DNA of 64,000 bases from Promicromonospora umidemergens (GCF_024171995.1 NZ_JAMTCT010000004.1:310001-374000), one strand, 5' to 3'; counted from the stretch's first letter, positions 51,564 to 59,681 are shown. The notes: generated by a model not told the origin, from the sequence alone. Numbers and translations: made by a program.

Positions 51564-52949
51564 TCAGCTCAGTGCCCGCGCGACCGCGCGGCCGTAGTGG
51601 ATGTACGCGGCCCGGCCGGCGCCGTCGTCCCCCAGGAAGGCATAGACGGTGTGCACGCCGTTCGGGGCGTCGACGGCGATCAGGGCGTCGTCGGCGTACC
51701 GCACCAGCTCCGTGCGGAACGGCTGCTCGCCGATCTCGGCGAGCACGTCCTTGGGGGTACGGTCGAGCCACACGCGATCGGCGTCGTCCCGGCTGACCAC
51801 CAGGTCGTAGATGGTGTCGGAGTACGTGCCGGCACACCGGGCGTGGTCGACGGCGCCCGGCTCGGCGGGCGGGACCGGCCGGTCCGCGAGGGTGACGCCC
51901 GCGAGCTCGCTCGTGAGGTGCTGCACCACGTCCCGGTAGAGCCCGAAGACGTCGCCGCCGTTGGTCAGCAGGGCCACCGCGACGTTCGCGCCCGGCACCA
52001 CCCGCAAGAACGCCGCCTGGCCGATCGTCCCGCCGTCGTGCGAGACGACGGTGCCGCCACCGGTGCGGGAGATGGTCCAGCCGAGGCCCCACGCGTCGCC
52101 CATCGGGCTGACGACCGGCACCGTCACCTGCTGCGTCTGCATGGCGGCCGCGCTCTGCTCGCTCAGCACCCGCGTACCGTCCGGTGCCAGACCCCCGGCC
52201 AGGTGCATGCCCGCGAAGGTGACCAGGTCGCGCGAGCGCATCGCGAGCATGGACCCCGCCGCCGCGTTGGACCGCGCCAGCGCCCAGACCGGCGCCGCCG
52301 CCCAGCCGCCCTCCGGGCCCTGGACGTGACCCACCGCCGCCCGGTGCAGGATCGCCTCGTACGGGCTCGGCGCCACGTGCGTCAGGCCCAGCGGCTCGGC
52401 CAGGAGCCCGGTCAGAGCCCGGTCGTACGGCATCCCGTGCAGCACCTCGACCAGGCGCCCCAGCAGCGCGAAGCCCGCGTTGTTGTAGGAGAACATCGCG
52501 CCCGGCGCGAAGAGCTGCGGCAGGCCGTGCAGCTCCGCCAGGAACTTGCCGATCGCGTCGTCACCGCGGCCCGTGTCCGTGAACACGTCGCCCTCGAACC
52601 CGGCCGTGTGGCACAGCAGCTGCCGGGTGGTGATGGTGGCGCTCGCGGCGTCGTCCCCGACCTGGAACTCCGGGAGGTACGTGCGCAGCGGGACGTCGAG
52701 GTCGAGCGTGCCGTCGTCCACCGCCCGCATCAGCAGGGACGTGGTCCAGAGCTTGGTGATCGAGCCGATCTGGAACACGGAGTCGGTCGTCGCCCCGACC
52801 CCGGTCGCCGTGCTGAGCACGCCTGCCGCTGCATCGACGATCTCGCCGTCGGCCAGCACCGCGACGCTCGCGCCCGGCACCTGGTGCCGGGCCACCAGGT
52901 CGGCAAAGTGCTCGTCAAGCCAGGTCGAGACCGAGTCGGGAGATGTCAT
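51564..52949 (-). CDS. Serine hydrolase, S12 (D-aminopeptidase/beta-lactamase-like), first gene of the peptide operon
   Basis: A 461-residue protein without signal peptide. Ser63-x-x-Lys66 (SITK), Tyr154-x-Asn156 (YNN) and His303-Asp-Gly (HDGGT) are the S12 active-site motifs. A small lipocalin-like C-terminal domain follows, as in D-aminopeptidases of this group. It is similar throughout to the C-terminal half of the protein at 42628-46113 (shared FQIGSI, TDTGRGDDAI, HDG-TIGQAAFLRV), which points to gene duplication. Being cytosolic, it would act after uptake by the Dpp-type transporter. Confidence 0.87.
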   Translation of the reverse strand: MTSPDSVSTWLDEHFADLVARHQVPGASVAVLADGEIVDAAAGVLSTATGVGATTDSVFQIGSITKLWTTSLLMRAVDDGTLDLDVPLRTYLPEFQVGDDAASATITTRQLLCHTAGFEGDVFTDTGRGDDAIGKFLAELHGLPQLFAPGAMFSYNNAGFALLGRLVEVLHGMPYDRALTGLLAEPLGLTHVAPSPYEAILHRAAVGHVQGPEGGWAAAPVWALARSNAAAGSMLAMRSRDLVTFAGMHLAGGLAPDGTRVLSEQSAAAMQTQQVTVPVVSPMGDAWGLGWTISRTGGGTVVSHDGGTIGQAAFLRVVPGANVAVALLTNGGDVFGLYRDVVQHLTSELAGVTLADRPVPPAEPGAVDHARCAGTYSDTIYDLVVSRDDADRVWLDRTPKDVLAEIGEQPFRTELVRYADDALIAVDAPNGVHTVYAFLGDDGAGRAAYIHYGRAVARALS

Positions 52950-53061
52950 GGCGCCAGGCTATGGAAAGCCCTGCGCGTGGTGTTCGTCCGGCCGGACAAG
53001 GAGGCGAGGGAGCAGTTGTGCGGGCCGACGAACCACGGCGTCGCACGAACCGGGTCCGCGC

Positions 53062-53952
53062 TCAACGACGCAGTGTGGTCTCCCGCTCCACGTGCGACAG
53101 CTTCTCGGGGTTGCGCACGGCGTAGAGCCCCGCGATGCGGCCGTCGGCTACGCGCACCGCCATGACCGTCGTGACCTCGCCGTAGACCCGGACGAGCAGC
53201 GCCGGGTAGCCGTTCGCCTGGACCGGCTGCAGCACCGCCGCGGCCGGGATCTTGCCCAGCACGCCGGCCACGCTGCCCGCGCCGACGACGGGTTCCGTCG
53301 CGGCCGCCACGAGCCCGCCGCCGTCGCTCAGCAGCACGACGTCCGGCGCGAGCACGTCGAGCAGGCTCTGCAGGTCGCCCGTCTCGACCGCGCGCCGGAA
53401 CGCTTCGAGCGCGCTGCGGGTCTCGGCTGCCGAGGGAACCTCGCGTGGCCGGCGCGCGGCGATGTGCGCACGCGCCCGGTGAGCGATCTGGCGGGTCGCC
53501 GCCGGGGTCTTGTCGACGGCCTCCGCGATCTCGTCGTAGTCCAGCGCGAACACCTCACGCAGCACGAACACCGCCCGCTCGGTCGGCGCGAGGGTCTCCA
53601 GCACCAGCAGCATGGCCATCGAGACGCTGTCGGCCAGCTCGACGTCCTCTGCCACGTCCGGGGCGGTGAGCAGCGGCTCCGGCAACCACGGGCCGACGTA
53701 CGACTCCTTGCGCCGCCCGAGCGTGCGCAGCCGGGTCAGCGCCTGCCGGGTGGTGATCCGGATCAGGTACGCGCGCGGTTCCCGCACGGCCTCGAGGTCG
53801 ACGCCGGCCCAGCGCAGCCAGACCTCCTGCAGCACGTCCTCGGCATCGGCGGCGGAGCCGAGCATCTCGTAGGCGATCGTGAACAGCAGGTTGCGGTGGG
53901 CGACGAACGCCTCGGTGGCGGGATCCGGTGCGGACTGCGACGTGCCGGCCAT
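53062..53952 (-). CDS. ECF41-family RNA polymerase sigma factor (SigJ-like) with SnoaL-like C-terminus
   Basis: A 296-residue sigma factor. Region 2 ('FTIAYEMLGSAADAEDVLQE') and region 4 ('LAPTERAVFVLREVFALDYD', 'EIAEAVDKTPAATRQIAHRA') are followed by a SnoaL/NTF2-like domain with the ECF41 marks DGGG (VLLSDGGGLV) and NPEK (VRNPEKLSHV). In this group the C-terminal domain acts as a built-in regulator in place of an anti-sigma factor. ATG 53952 follows AGGAGCCATCCC. It is divergent from the FAD oxidoreductase and both promoters carry the same motif, so it probably drives itself and that gene. The trigger is unknown. Confidence 0.92.
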   Translation of the reverse strand: MAGTSQSAPDPATEAFVAHRNLLFTIAYEMLGSAADAEDVLQEVWLRWAGVDLEAVREPRAYLIRITTRQALTRLRTLGRRKESYVGPWLPEPLLTAPDVAEDVELADSVSMAMLLVLETLAPTERAVFVLREVFALDYDEIAEAVDKTPAATRQIAHRARAHIAARRPREVPSAAETRSALEAFRRAVETGDLQSLLDVLAPDVVLLSDGGGLVAAATEPVVGAGSVAGVLGKIPAAAVLQPVQANGYPALLVRVYGEVTTVMAVRVADGRIAGLYAVRNPEKLSHVERETTLRR

Positions 53953-53990
53953 GGGATGGCTCCTGTTCGGTCTGGAGGGTCTCACCACAA

Positions 53991-54017
53991 GACTCCGTTC
54001 CCCGCCGCCCTGTGACA
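53991..54017 (-). promoter_or_regulatory. ECF41-type promoter of the sigma factor gene
   Basis: On the minus strand TGTCACA (54017-54011), 16 bases, then AGTC (53994-53991). The ECF41 consensus I recall is TGTCACA, 16 bp, CGTC. It ends 38 bp before the start codon. Confidence 0.75.
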
Positions 54018-54061
54018 CCGAACGAGCATCGGCGGGTGTGGCTCGGGTCACACTGTCCCGC

Positions 54062-54088
54062 TGTCACACGCACCCGGCCCCCGGAGTC
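54062..54088 (+). promoter_or_regulatory. ECF41-type promoter of the FAD oxidoreductase gene
   Basis: TGTCACA (54062-54068), 16 bases, then AGTC (54085-54088): the same pattern as the divergent promoter, including the same A for C variation in the -10 element. It ends 49 bp before the ATG. Confidence 0.75.
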
Positions 54089-54137
54089 TCTTGTGCGTCC
54101 GGTGCAGCGCGCACCAGCACCCCGTGGAAGGAACGTC

Positions 54138-55478
54138 ATGACTGCAGAGCTCGAGACCCTTCGCCGCGACTTCGGCGGCGACATCATCGAACCGGGCGGC
54201 GCCGGGTACGAGGCGGCGAGCCGCACCAAGCTCGCCGCCGGCAGCCCTGCGTACGTCCTGCGCCCCAAGAACGTCGGCGACGTGCAGGCGGCCGTCGGGT
54301 TCGCGGCCGGCTCGGGGCTCGTGCTCTCCGTGCGGGGCGGTGGGCACAGCTTTCCGGGCTTCGGCACCAACGACGGCGGCGTCGTGATCGACCTGCGCGA
54401 GCTCGCGGACGTCGAGGTCCTCGACGAGGACCGGCACCTCGTGCGGGTCGGCGGCGGCGCGACGTGGGGCCAGGTGGCCGACGTGCTGGGCCCGCACGGC
54501 CTGGCGATCTCCTCCGGCGACACCAGGAGCGTCGGGGTCGGCGGCCTGACGCTGAGCGGCGGCATCGGCTGGATGGTGCGCAAGCACGGACTGACGCTGG
54601 ACAACCTGGTGGCCGTGGAGCTGGTCACCGCCGCAGGGGCGGTGGTGCCCGCGAGCGCACAGGAGAACCCGGAGCTGTTCTGGGCGGTCCGCGGTGGTGG
54701 CGGCAACCTCGGGATCGTGACCGCCTTCGAGCTCGTCGCCCACCCGACGACAAAGGTCTTCTTCGGCAAGATCACCTTCCCGGCGGCAGAGGCGGCCACC
54801 GTGCTCCAGGGCTGGGCCGAGCACGTGCGCACGGCGCCCGAGGAGCTGACCTCCATCGCGAACCTGGCCAACCCGTTCGCCGGCGGCCACGAGGCGCCGG
54901 TCGAGATCCACGTCGCGTTCGACGGGGACGACCCGGAGCTCGCGGCCCGGGCGCTCGACCCGATCCGCCGGCTCGGGACGGTCCTGGAGGACGACGTCAC
55001 GCCGCACGCGTACGCCGACATCCTGGTCGACGGCGCCGAGCTGCCGCCGGGCCTCCAGCTGCTCGGCCACGACGGCTTCGTGGACCGGGAGGCGGTGCCC
55101 GAGGTCCTGCAGATCCTTGCCGAGGTCGGGACGTCACCGGGGTCGCCGTCGATCGCCGTCCGGAGCATGGGCGGCGCCGTCTCACGAGTCGCCGACGACG
55201 CCACCGCCTACGCGCACCGCCGGGCGGAGCTGCTGGTCGCCACCATCGCCGGTGGCCCGAGGCCCGTCGTCGAGGCCGCGCGTCCGGGCCTGGACGCGAT
55301 CTGGGACAAGCTCGCACCGCACCTCGACGGCGCGTACGCGAACTTCCTCGGGTCGACGGCCGACGACGACGTGGCCGCCGTCTACCCGGCCGCGGCGTAC
55401 CAGCGGCTGGCGGCGGTCAAGCGCCGGTACGACCCCACCAACCTGTTCGCCCGCAACCACAACGTCCGGCCCGCGTAG
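54138..55478 (+). CDS. FAD-linked oxidoreductase (PCMH fold, berberine-bridge-enzyme type)
   Basis: A 446-residue oxidoreductase. 'LVLSVRGGGHSFPGFGTNDG' holds the His that covalently binds FAD in this family. 'SVGVGGLTLSGGIGWMVRKH' is the second FAD loop; the Cys used for bicovalent attachment in some relatives is absent. The C-terminal BBE-type tail RYDPTNLFARNHNV is complete. ATG 54138 follows GGAAGGAACGTC. It is the likely target of the neighbouring ECF41 sigma factor; oxidoreductases are among the usual ECF41 partners. The substrate is unknown. Confidence 0.9.
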   Translation: MTAELETLRRDFGGDIIEPGGAGYEAASRTKLAAGSPAYVLRPKNVGDVQAAVGFAAGSGLVLSVRGGGHSFPGFGTNDGGVVIDLRELADVEVLDEDRHLVRVGGGATWGQVADVLGPHGLAISSGDTRSVGVGGLTLSGGIGWMVRKHGLTLDNLVAVELVTAAGAVVPASAQENPELFWAVRGGGGNLGIVTAFELVAHPTTKVFFGKITFPAAEAATVLQGWAEHVRTAPEELTSIANLANPFAGGHEAPVEIHVAFDGDDPELAARALDPIRRLGTVLEDDVTPHAYADILVDGAELPPGLQLLGHDGFVDREAVPEVLQILAEVGTSPGSPSIAVRSMGGAVSRVADDATAYAHRRAELLVATIAGGPRPVVEAARPGLDAIWDKLAPHLDGAYANFLGSTADDDVAAVYPAAAYQRLAAVKRRYDPTNLFARNHNVRPA

Positions 55479-55496
55479 ACCGGCCCGGTCCGGCGA

Positions 55497-55520
55497 GCGT
55501 CGTCCCTGGTGGGACGGCGC
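55497..55520 (+). terminator. Terminator hairpin after the FAD oxidoreductase
   Basis: CGTCCC (55501-55506) pairs with GGGACG (55511-55516) around TGGT, extended by four further pairs with one G-U wobble. It starts 19 bp past the stop codon. Confidence 0.6.
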
Positions 55521-55667
55521 CCGCCGATGCGGGCCGTGACGTATCCCACGTTGGATAATCGGGTCAAGCGCGACATCCGGGTACCCGGCGACCGTAACTC
55601 GATTGTGACTTTCGGCCCGTCGGGGGTTAGCGTCGCCCGGTTCGTGGAACGCCACGAGCACTCGAGG

Positions 55668-55834
55668 CGGACGCCGAGCCCTGTCACCGCCACGAGACTG
55701 CACCGACCGAATGACAGGGACGGGGGAACCACGCAGGTGGACACCATCGGTGTCCTTGGGGTGAAGCCGCACAGGAAGTACGCGGCCGGGTCATTCTCCG
55801 ATCCGAATCCGACAGCTCACCTCGCAGGCGTCCG
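55668..55834 (+). promoter_or_regulatory. c-di-AMP riboswitch (ydaO/yuaA type)
   Basis: The conserved ydaO blocks appear in order: GACGGGGGAACC near 55718, TTGGGGTGAAGCC near 55755, and CCGAATCCGACAGCTCACC followed by TCGCAGGCG at the 3' end. The closing stem P1 is exact: CGGACGCC (55668-55675) with GGCGTCCG (55827-55834). A promoter of the form TTGTGA, 19 bp, TAGCGT (55603-55633) lies just upstream. GGAG at 55834-55837 directly abuts P1 and is 8 nt before the GTG of the NlpC/P60 gene, so control of translation is possible. The rest of the gap 55479-55845 holds only the preceding terminator. Confidence 0.9.
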
Positions 55835-55845
55835 GAGAACCGAAC

Positions 55846-56694
55846 GTGACCTCTCGCATGCCAGGGCGCCATCGTGCTGCCCGCAGACCCATCACCCCGC
55901 TGACCCCGATCTCCCGCGCCGCTGCGCGGGGCATCTCCACCGTGGCCCGCCGCGGCGTGGCCGTCGCCGCCGGATCCGGCCTGGCCGTGACCCTGCTCAG
56001 TGTCCCGGCGGACGCCGCACCGGTGGCCGACCACGGCACGTCCACGGCCGAGCACGACACCCTGGCCGCTGCCGGAGCCGCACAGTCCGAGACCCTGCAG
56101 GCCGGGGTCGCGGAGGCAGTGACCGTGTCCGCCGCAGCGACAGCACCGGCCGTGCGGGTCGCCGCTGACAGCAAGTACGCCCTGGAGACGGGGACGATCA
56201 AGGTGACGCCCGCGCCGGAGCCGGAGCCCGTGCCAGTGCCAGTGCCGGAACCCGCGCCTGAGCCTGAGCCTGAGCCGGAGCCCGTCGTCGAGGAGACCGT
56301 CCAGAAGAAGGCTCCCGTCGCGGAGCCTGTCGAAGAGGTCGTCGAGGAGGCCGCCCCGGCCGCCGCGAACGACATCGTCTCCATCGCCAGGCAGTACATC
56401 GGCGTGCCGTACGTCTGGGCAGGTTCGACGCCCGCAGGGTTCGACTGCTCAGGCTTCACCTCCTACGTGTTCGCGCAGATCGGCATCGACCTGCCGCGCA
56501 CGTCCTCCGAGCAGCGCTACGCGGGCACCGAGGTGTCCGCGGCCGAGGCGCAGCCGGGCGACCTCATCTGGAGCCCCGGCCACATCGCCATCTACGCGGG
56601 CAACGGGATGCAGATCGAGGCGCCGGTCCCTGGCCAGACGGTGCACGAGTCGGAGATCTGGCAGTCCAGCCCGACCTTCATCCGCGTCAGCTGA
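55846..56694 (+). CDS. Secreted NlpC/P60 peptidoglycan endopeptidase
   Basis: A 282-residue exported cell-wall hydrolase. A basic N-terminus and hydrophobic stretch (GVAVAAGSGLAVTLLSVPADAA) make a signal peptide ending near residue 58. A long Ala-rich and Pro/Glu-rich linker follows (about 120-165). The NlpC/P60 domain has catalytic Cys in FDCSGFTSY and His in SPGHIAIYAG. It should cut the D-Glu to diaminopimelate/Lys bond of stem peptides. It is controlled by the c-di-AMP riboswitch immediately upstream. The start is GTG 55846; ATG 55858 is an alternative. Confidence 0.92.
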   Translation: MTSRMPGRHRAARRPITPLTPISRAAARGISTVARRGVAVAAGSGLAVTLLSVPADAAPVADHGTSTAEHDTLAAAGAAQSETLQAGVAEAVTVSAAATAPAVRVAADSKYALETGTIKVTPAPEPEPVPVPVPEPAPEPEPEPEPVVEETVQKKAPVAEPVEEVVEEAAPAAANDIVSIARQYIGVPYVWAGSTPAGFDCSGFTSYVFAQIGIDLPRTSSEQRYAGTEVSAAEAQPGDLIWSPGHIAIYAGNGMQIEAPVPGQTVHESEIWQSSPTFIRVS

Positions 56695-56715
56695 CGCATT
56701 AGTTCGACCAGCTCG

Positions 56716-56751
56716 ACGAAGGGCCCGCACCACACGGTGCGGGCCCTTCGT
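56716..56751 (+). terminator. Strong terminator hairpin after NlpC/P60
   Basis: A 16-bp perfect stem (56716-56731 with 56736-56751) around ACAC, rich in G and C. It starts 22 bp past the NlpC/P60 stop and precedes the NCS1 permease gene. Confidence 0.9.
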
Positions 56752-56807
56752 GCGTCACAGCTGAGACCCCTCGCCGCCACGTCGGACCGGGTGGCAGGAT
56801 CAGCGCC

Positions 56808-58235
56808 ATGAGCAGCTCCCCCACGAGCGTCGAGACCAATGCCCTGAACACCATCGACGAGTCCGAGCGGCGCGGGTCGCCGCGCAGCCTCTTCTGGCCG
56901 TGGTTCGGGGCCAACGTCTCGGTGCTGGGACTGGGCTACGGCTCCTACCTGCTCGGGTTCGGGGTCTCGTTCTGGCAGGCGACGGTGATCGGCGCGGTCG
57001 GCATCGTGGCGTCGTTCCTGTTCTGCGGGTTCATCTCGCTGGCCGGCAAGCGCGGTTCGGCACCGACCATGGTGCTGTCCCGTGCGGCGTTCGGCGTGCG
57101 CGGCAACAAGCTGCCCTCCCTGCTGTCGTGGATCCTCACCGTGGGCTGGGAGACCGTGCTGGTGGCGCTGGCCACCCTCGCGACCTCCACCGTGCTCGGG
57201 GCGCTCGGCTGGGGCGGCGGTACCGTCACCAAGGTCGTGGCCCTCGTGGTCGTGGCGAGCATCGTGGTGGCGGCGGGCGTCTTCGGGTTCGACCTGGTGA
57301 TGCGCCTGCAGGTGATCATCACGGTGCTCACGGCGGTGCTCACCGTCGTGTACGTCATCCTCGTGGCCGACCACGTCGACTGGGCGGCGGTCGCCGCGAT
57401 CCCGGCGGGCGGCGCGCCGCAGGTGATCGGCGGGCTCGTGTTCATGATGACGGGGTTCGGCCTGGGCTGGGTCAACATGGCGGCCGACTACTCGCGCTAC
57501 CTGCCCCGCTCCGCCTCCGGCCCGCGGATCGTCGGCTGGACCACCCTCGGCGCGTCGCTGGCCCCCGTGGTGCTGCTCGTCTTCGGCCTGCTGCTCGCCG
57601 GCTCCGACCCCGCCCTCAACGAGGCGATCGGCGCCGACCCGATCGGCGCCCTGTCCACGCTGCTGCCCACCTGGTTCCTCATCCCGTTCGCCGTGGTGGC
57701 GCTGGCCGGCCTGATCGGCGGCGCGGCGCTCGACATCTACTCCTCGGGCCTCGCGCTGCTCTCCCTGGGCCTGCCCGCGCCGCGCTGGGTGGCGGCCGCG
57801 ATCGACGGCGGACTCATGATCGTCGGCGCGGTCTACGTCGTGTTCGTCGCCGACTCGTTCATCGGCCCCTTCCAGGGCTTCCTCATCACGCTCGGCGTGC
57901 CGGTCGCCGCCTGGTGCGGCGTGCTGCTCGCCGACATCCTGCTGCGCCGCCGCGACTACACCGACGCCGACCTGTACGACGCCGCGGGCCGGTACGGGTC
58001 CGTGAACTGGCCCGCCGTGCTCCTGGTGCTGGCGGGCACCGCCATCGGCTGGGGCCTGGTCACCAACACCTATGCGCCGTGGCTGGCCTGGCAGGGCTAC
58101 CTGCTGGGCCCGCTCGGCGGCGTCGAGGGCAGCTGGGCCTGGGCCAACCTCGGCGTGCTGGTCGCCCTGGCCATCGGCTTCGCGGGCACGCTCCTGCTGA
58201 GCGCCCGCGCGGTACGCCGCCAGGAGGAGCGATGA
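56808..58235 (+). CDS. NCS1-family permease (cytosine/purine/hydantoin type)
   Basis: A 475-residue permease with about 12 hydrophobic segments. 'FGANVSVLGLGYGSYLLGFG' at the first segment, 'GKRGSAPTMVLSRAAFGVRG' and 'NMAADYSRYLPRSASG' are NCS1 motifs. It takes up a nucleobase, hydantoin or related compound with a cation. The stop overlaps the start of the cysteine-hydrolase gene (ATGA), so import is linked to that enzyme. Confidence 0.9.
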   Translation: MSSSPTSVETNALNTIDESERRGSPRSLFWPWFGANVSVLGLGYGSYLLGFGVSFWQATVIGAVGIVASFLFCGFISLAGKRGSAPTMVLSRAAFGVRGNKLPSLLSWILTVGWETVLVALATLATSTVLGALGWGGGTVTKVVALVVVASIVVAAGVFGFDLVMRLQVIITVLTAVLTVVYVILVADHVDWAAVAAIPAGGAPQVIGGLVFMMTGFGLGWVNMAADYSRYLPRSASGPRIVGWTTLGASLAPVVLLVFGLLLAGSDPALNEAIGADPIGALSTLLPTWFLIPFAVVALAGLIGGAALDIYSSGLALLSLGLPAPRWVAAAIDGGLMIVGAVYVVFVADSFIGPFQGFLITLGVPVAAWCGVLLADILLRRRDYTDADLYDAAGRYGSVNWPAVLLVLAGTAIGWGLVTNTYAPWLAWQGYLLGPLGGVEGSWAWANLGVLVALAIGFAGTLLLSARAVRRQEER

Positions 58236-58831
58236 CTGCGCCCGACGGCGGGGCCGCCCCCGTCCTGCCGCCCGGACCGGACGCCGCCCTGATCGTGATC
58301 GACATGCAGGACGTCTTCGCCCGCCCGCCCAGCCCCTGGGCCTCCCCCGACTACCCGACCGCGCTCGCCGGGACCCGCCGCCTCCTCCCCGCGTTCGCCG
58401 GCCGCACCGTCCTGACGCGGTACGTCGCCCCCACCGTGCCCGACGGCGCCTGGCGCGCCTACTTCGACCAATGGCCGTTCGCGCTCGTGCCCGAGGACGA
58501 CCCGCTCTACGAGATCACCGACCTGGCCGACGTCGTCGCCTCCGGGGCGCCCGCCATCACCCGCACCACGTTCGGCAAGTGGGGCCCCGAGCTGGACGCC
58601 GCCACCCGGGGCGCCGGCGAGCTCGTGCTCGCCGGCGTGGCCACCGACTGCTGCGTCATCTCGACGGCGCTGGCCGCGGCCGACGCGGGCCGCCGGGTCC
58701 TCGTGGTCGCGGACGCCTGCGCGGGCTCGACGGCGGAGAACCACGAGCGCGCGCTGGCGATCATGCGGCTCTACGCGCCGCTCGTCGAGGTCACGACGGT
58801 CGCCGAGGTGCTCGCGACCGACCAGCGATGA
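58232..58831 (+). CDS. Isochorismatase-like cysteine hydrolase
   Basis: A 199-residue hydrolase. The triad residues are Asp in IVIDMQDVF, Lys in TTFGKWGPEL and Cys in 'LAGVATDCCVISTALAAADA'. Members hydrolyse amides such as N-carbamoyl compounds, nicotinamide, biuret or ureidoacrylate. With the co-translated NCS1 permease it probably acts on a nucleobase- or hydantoin-derived amide; the exact substrate is open. Its TGA lies inside the palindrome at 58828-58884. Confidence 0.88.
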   Translation: MTAPDGGAAPVLPPGPDAALIVIDMQDVFARPPSPWASPDYPTALAGTRRLLPAFAGRTVLTRYVAPTVPDGAWRAYFDQWPFALVPEDDPLYEITDLADVVASGAPAITRTTFGKWGPELDAATRGAGELVLAGVATDCCVISTALAAADAGRRVLVVADACAGSTAENHERALAIMRLYAPLVEVTTVAEVLATDQR

Positions 58832-58884
58832 CCATGCAGCTGCTGCCAAGATCGACGTCATCTTGGCAGCAGCTGCATGGTCAT
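58828..58884. terminator. Perfect 25-bp inverted repeat overlapping both stop codons
   Basis: Arms 58828-58852 and 58860-58884 are exact complements around a 7-bp spacer. The TGA of the cysteine-hydrolase gene (58829-58831) and the TGA of the DeoR gene (58881-58883, complement) sit at symmetric positions in the two arms. It should act as a terminator in both directions. Confidence 0.85.
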
Positions 58885-59681
58885 TCGTCCGGCGCCACCA
58901 CCGTCTCCACCACCACCCCCGCGTCCCGGTACCGCCGCAGCACCTCCTCGTCCCGCTCGTCCGTGACGAGGGTCCAGCCGGCCGGCAGCGGCGCCCACGC
59001 GGGCACCGCGCCGCGGTCGAGCTTGGTGGAGTCGGCCAGCACGACCGTCCGGCGGGCACGCCGGGCGGCCACCTCCTTGACCTGTGCCTCCAGCGCGGTG
59101 GCCTCCCCCACGCCGTCCAGGGGGTCGACGGCATCGACGCCGAGGAACGCGACATCGACCATGAACCGTTCGAGGGCCACCGTGGTCAACGGCCCGACCA
59201 GGCCGTGGCTCTTGGTCGTCACGCTGCCGCCGATCACGACGACGTCGAGGCCGGGCGACCCGGCGAGCAGCAGTGCGACCTCGAGCCCTCGGGTCAGGAC
59301 CGTCAGCCCGGACCGGCCGCGGAGGTGCTCGGCGAGCTGCCCCGTCGTCGAGCCTGCGTCCACGAACACGGTCCCGTCGTCGGGCACGAGCTCGGCGGCG
59401 CGCCTGCCGATCGCGACCTTGGCCGGCATCTGCACCCGCATCCGCTCCGCCAGCGCCCGCTCGTGGAAGCTCGACTCCGGGCTGGCACCGCCGTAGGTCC
59501 GGGTGACGAGCCCCTCGGCGCCCAGCCGGGCGAGGTCGCGGCGCACCGTCGACTCGGAGATCGCGAGCACCTCCGCCAGGTCCTCCACCCGCGTGGTCCC
59601 GCTCCGGATGAGCGAGAGCAGCTCGTCGTGACGCGCTCGGGTGCTCTGCCGCATCGACTCGGATCCCGCGGGTACGCTCAC
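58881..59681 (-). CDS. DeoR-family transcriptional regulator of the acid-sugar operon
   Basis: A 266-residue repressor. The helix-turn-helix is 'RVEDLAEVLAISESTVRRDL' followed by ARLGAEGLVTRTYGGA, the DeoR signature. The sugar-phosphate-isomerase-like effector domain has VFVDAGSTTGQLAEHL and 'LLLAGSPGLDVVVIGG'. Sugar phosphates are the usual effectors. GTG 59681 overlaps the PdxA2 stop; ATG 59654 (MRQSTRARHDELL) is an equally possible start. As last gene of the operon it probably represses the promoter before the GntP gene. Confidence 0.88.
   Translation of the reverse strand: MSVPAGSESMRQSTRARHDELLSLIRSGTTRVEDLAEVLAISESTVRRDLARLGAEGLVTRTYGGASPESSFHERALAERMRVQMPAKVAIGRRAAELVPDDGTVFVDAGSTTGQLAEHLRGRSGLTVLTRGLEVALLLAGSPGLDVVVIGGSVTTKSHGLVGPLTTVALERFMVDVAFLGVDAVDPLDGVGEATALEAQVKEVAARRARRTVVLADSTKLDRGAVPAWAPLPAGWTLVTDERDEEVLRRYRDAGVVVETVVAPDE

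Noticed and set aside
54048-54056. Third ECF41-like -35 element (GGTCACAC)
   Set aside because: It has a mismatch in the motif and no -10 element at 16 bp on either strand.
56298-56340. Dispersed repeat related to GTCGAGCCTGTCGGGA inside the NlpC/P60 gene
   Set aside because: Only GAGCCTGTCGA is shared and it lies in an Ala/Glu-rich coding linker, so chance or codon bias explains it.
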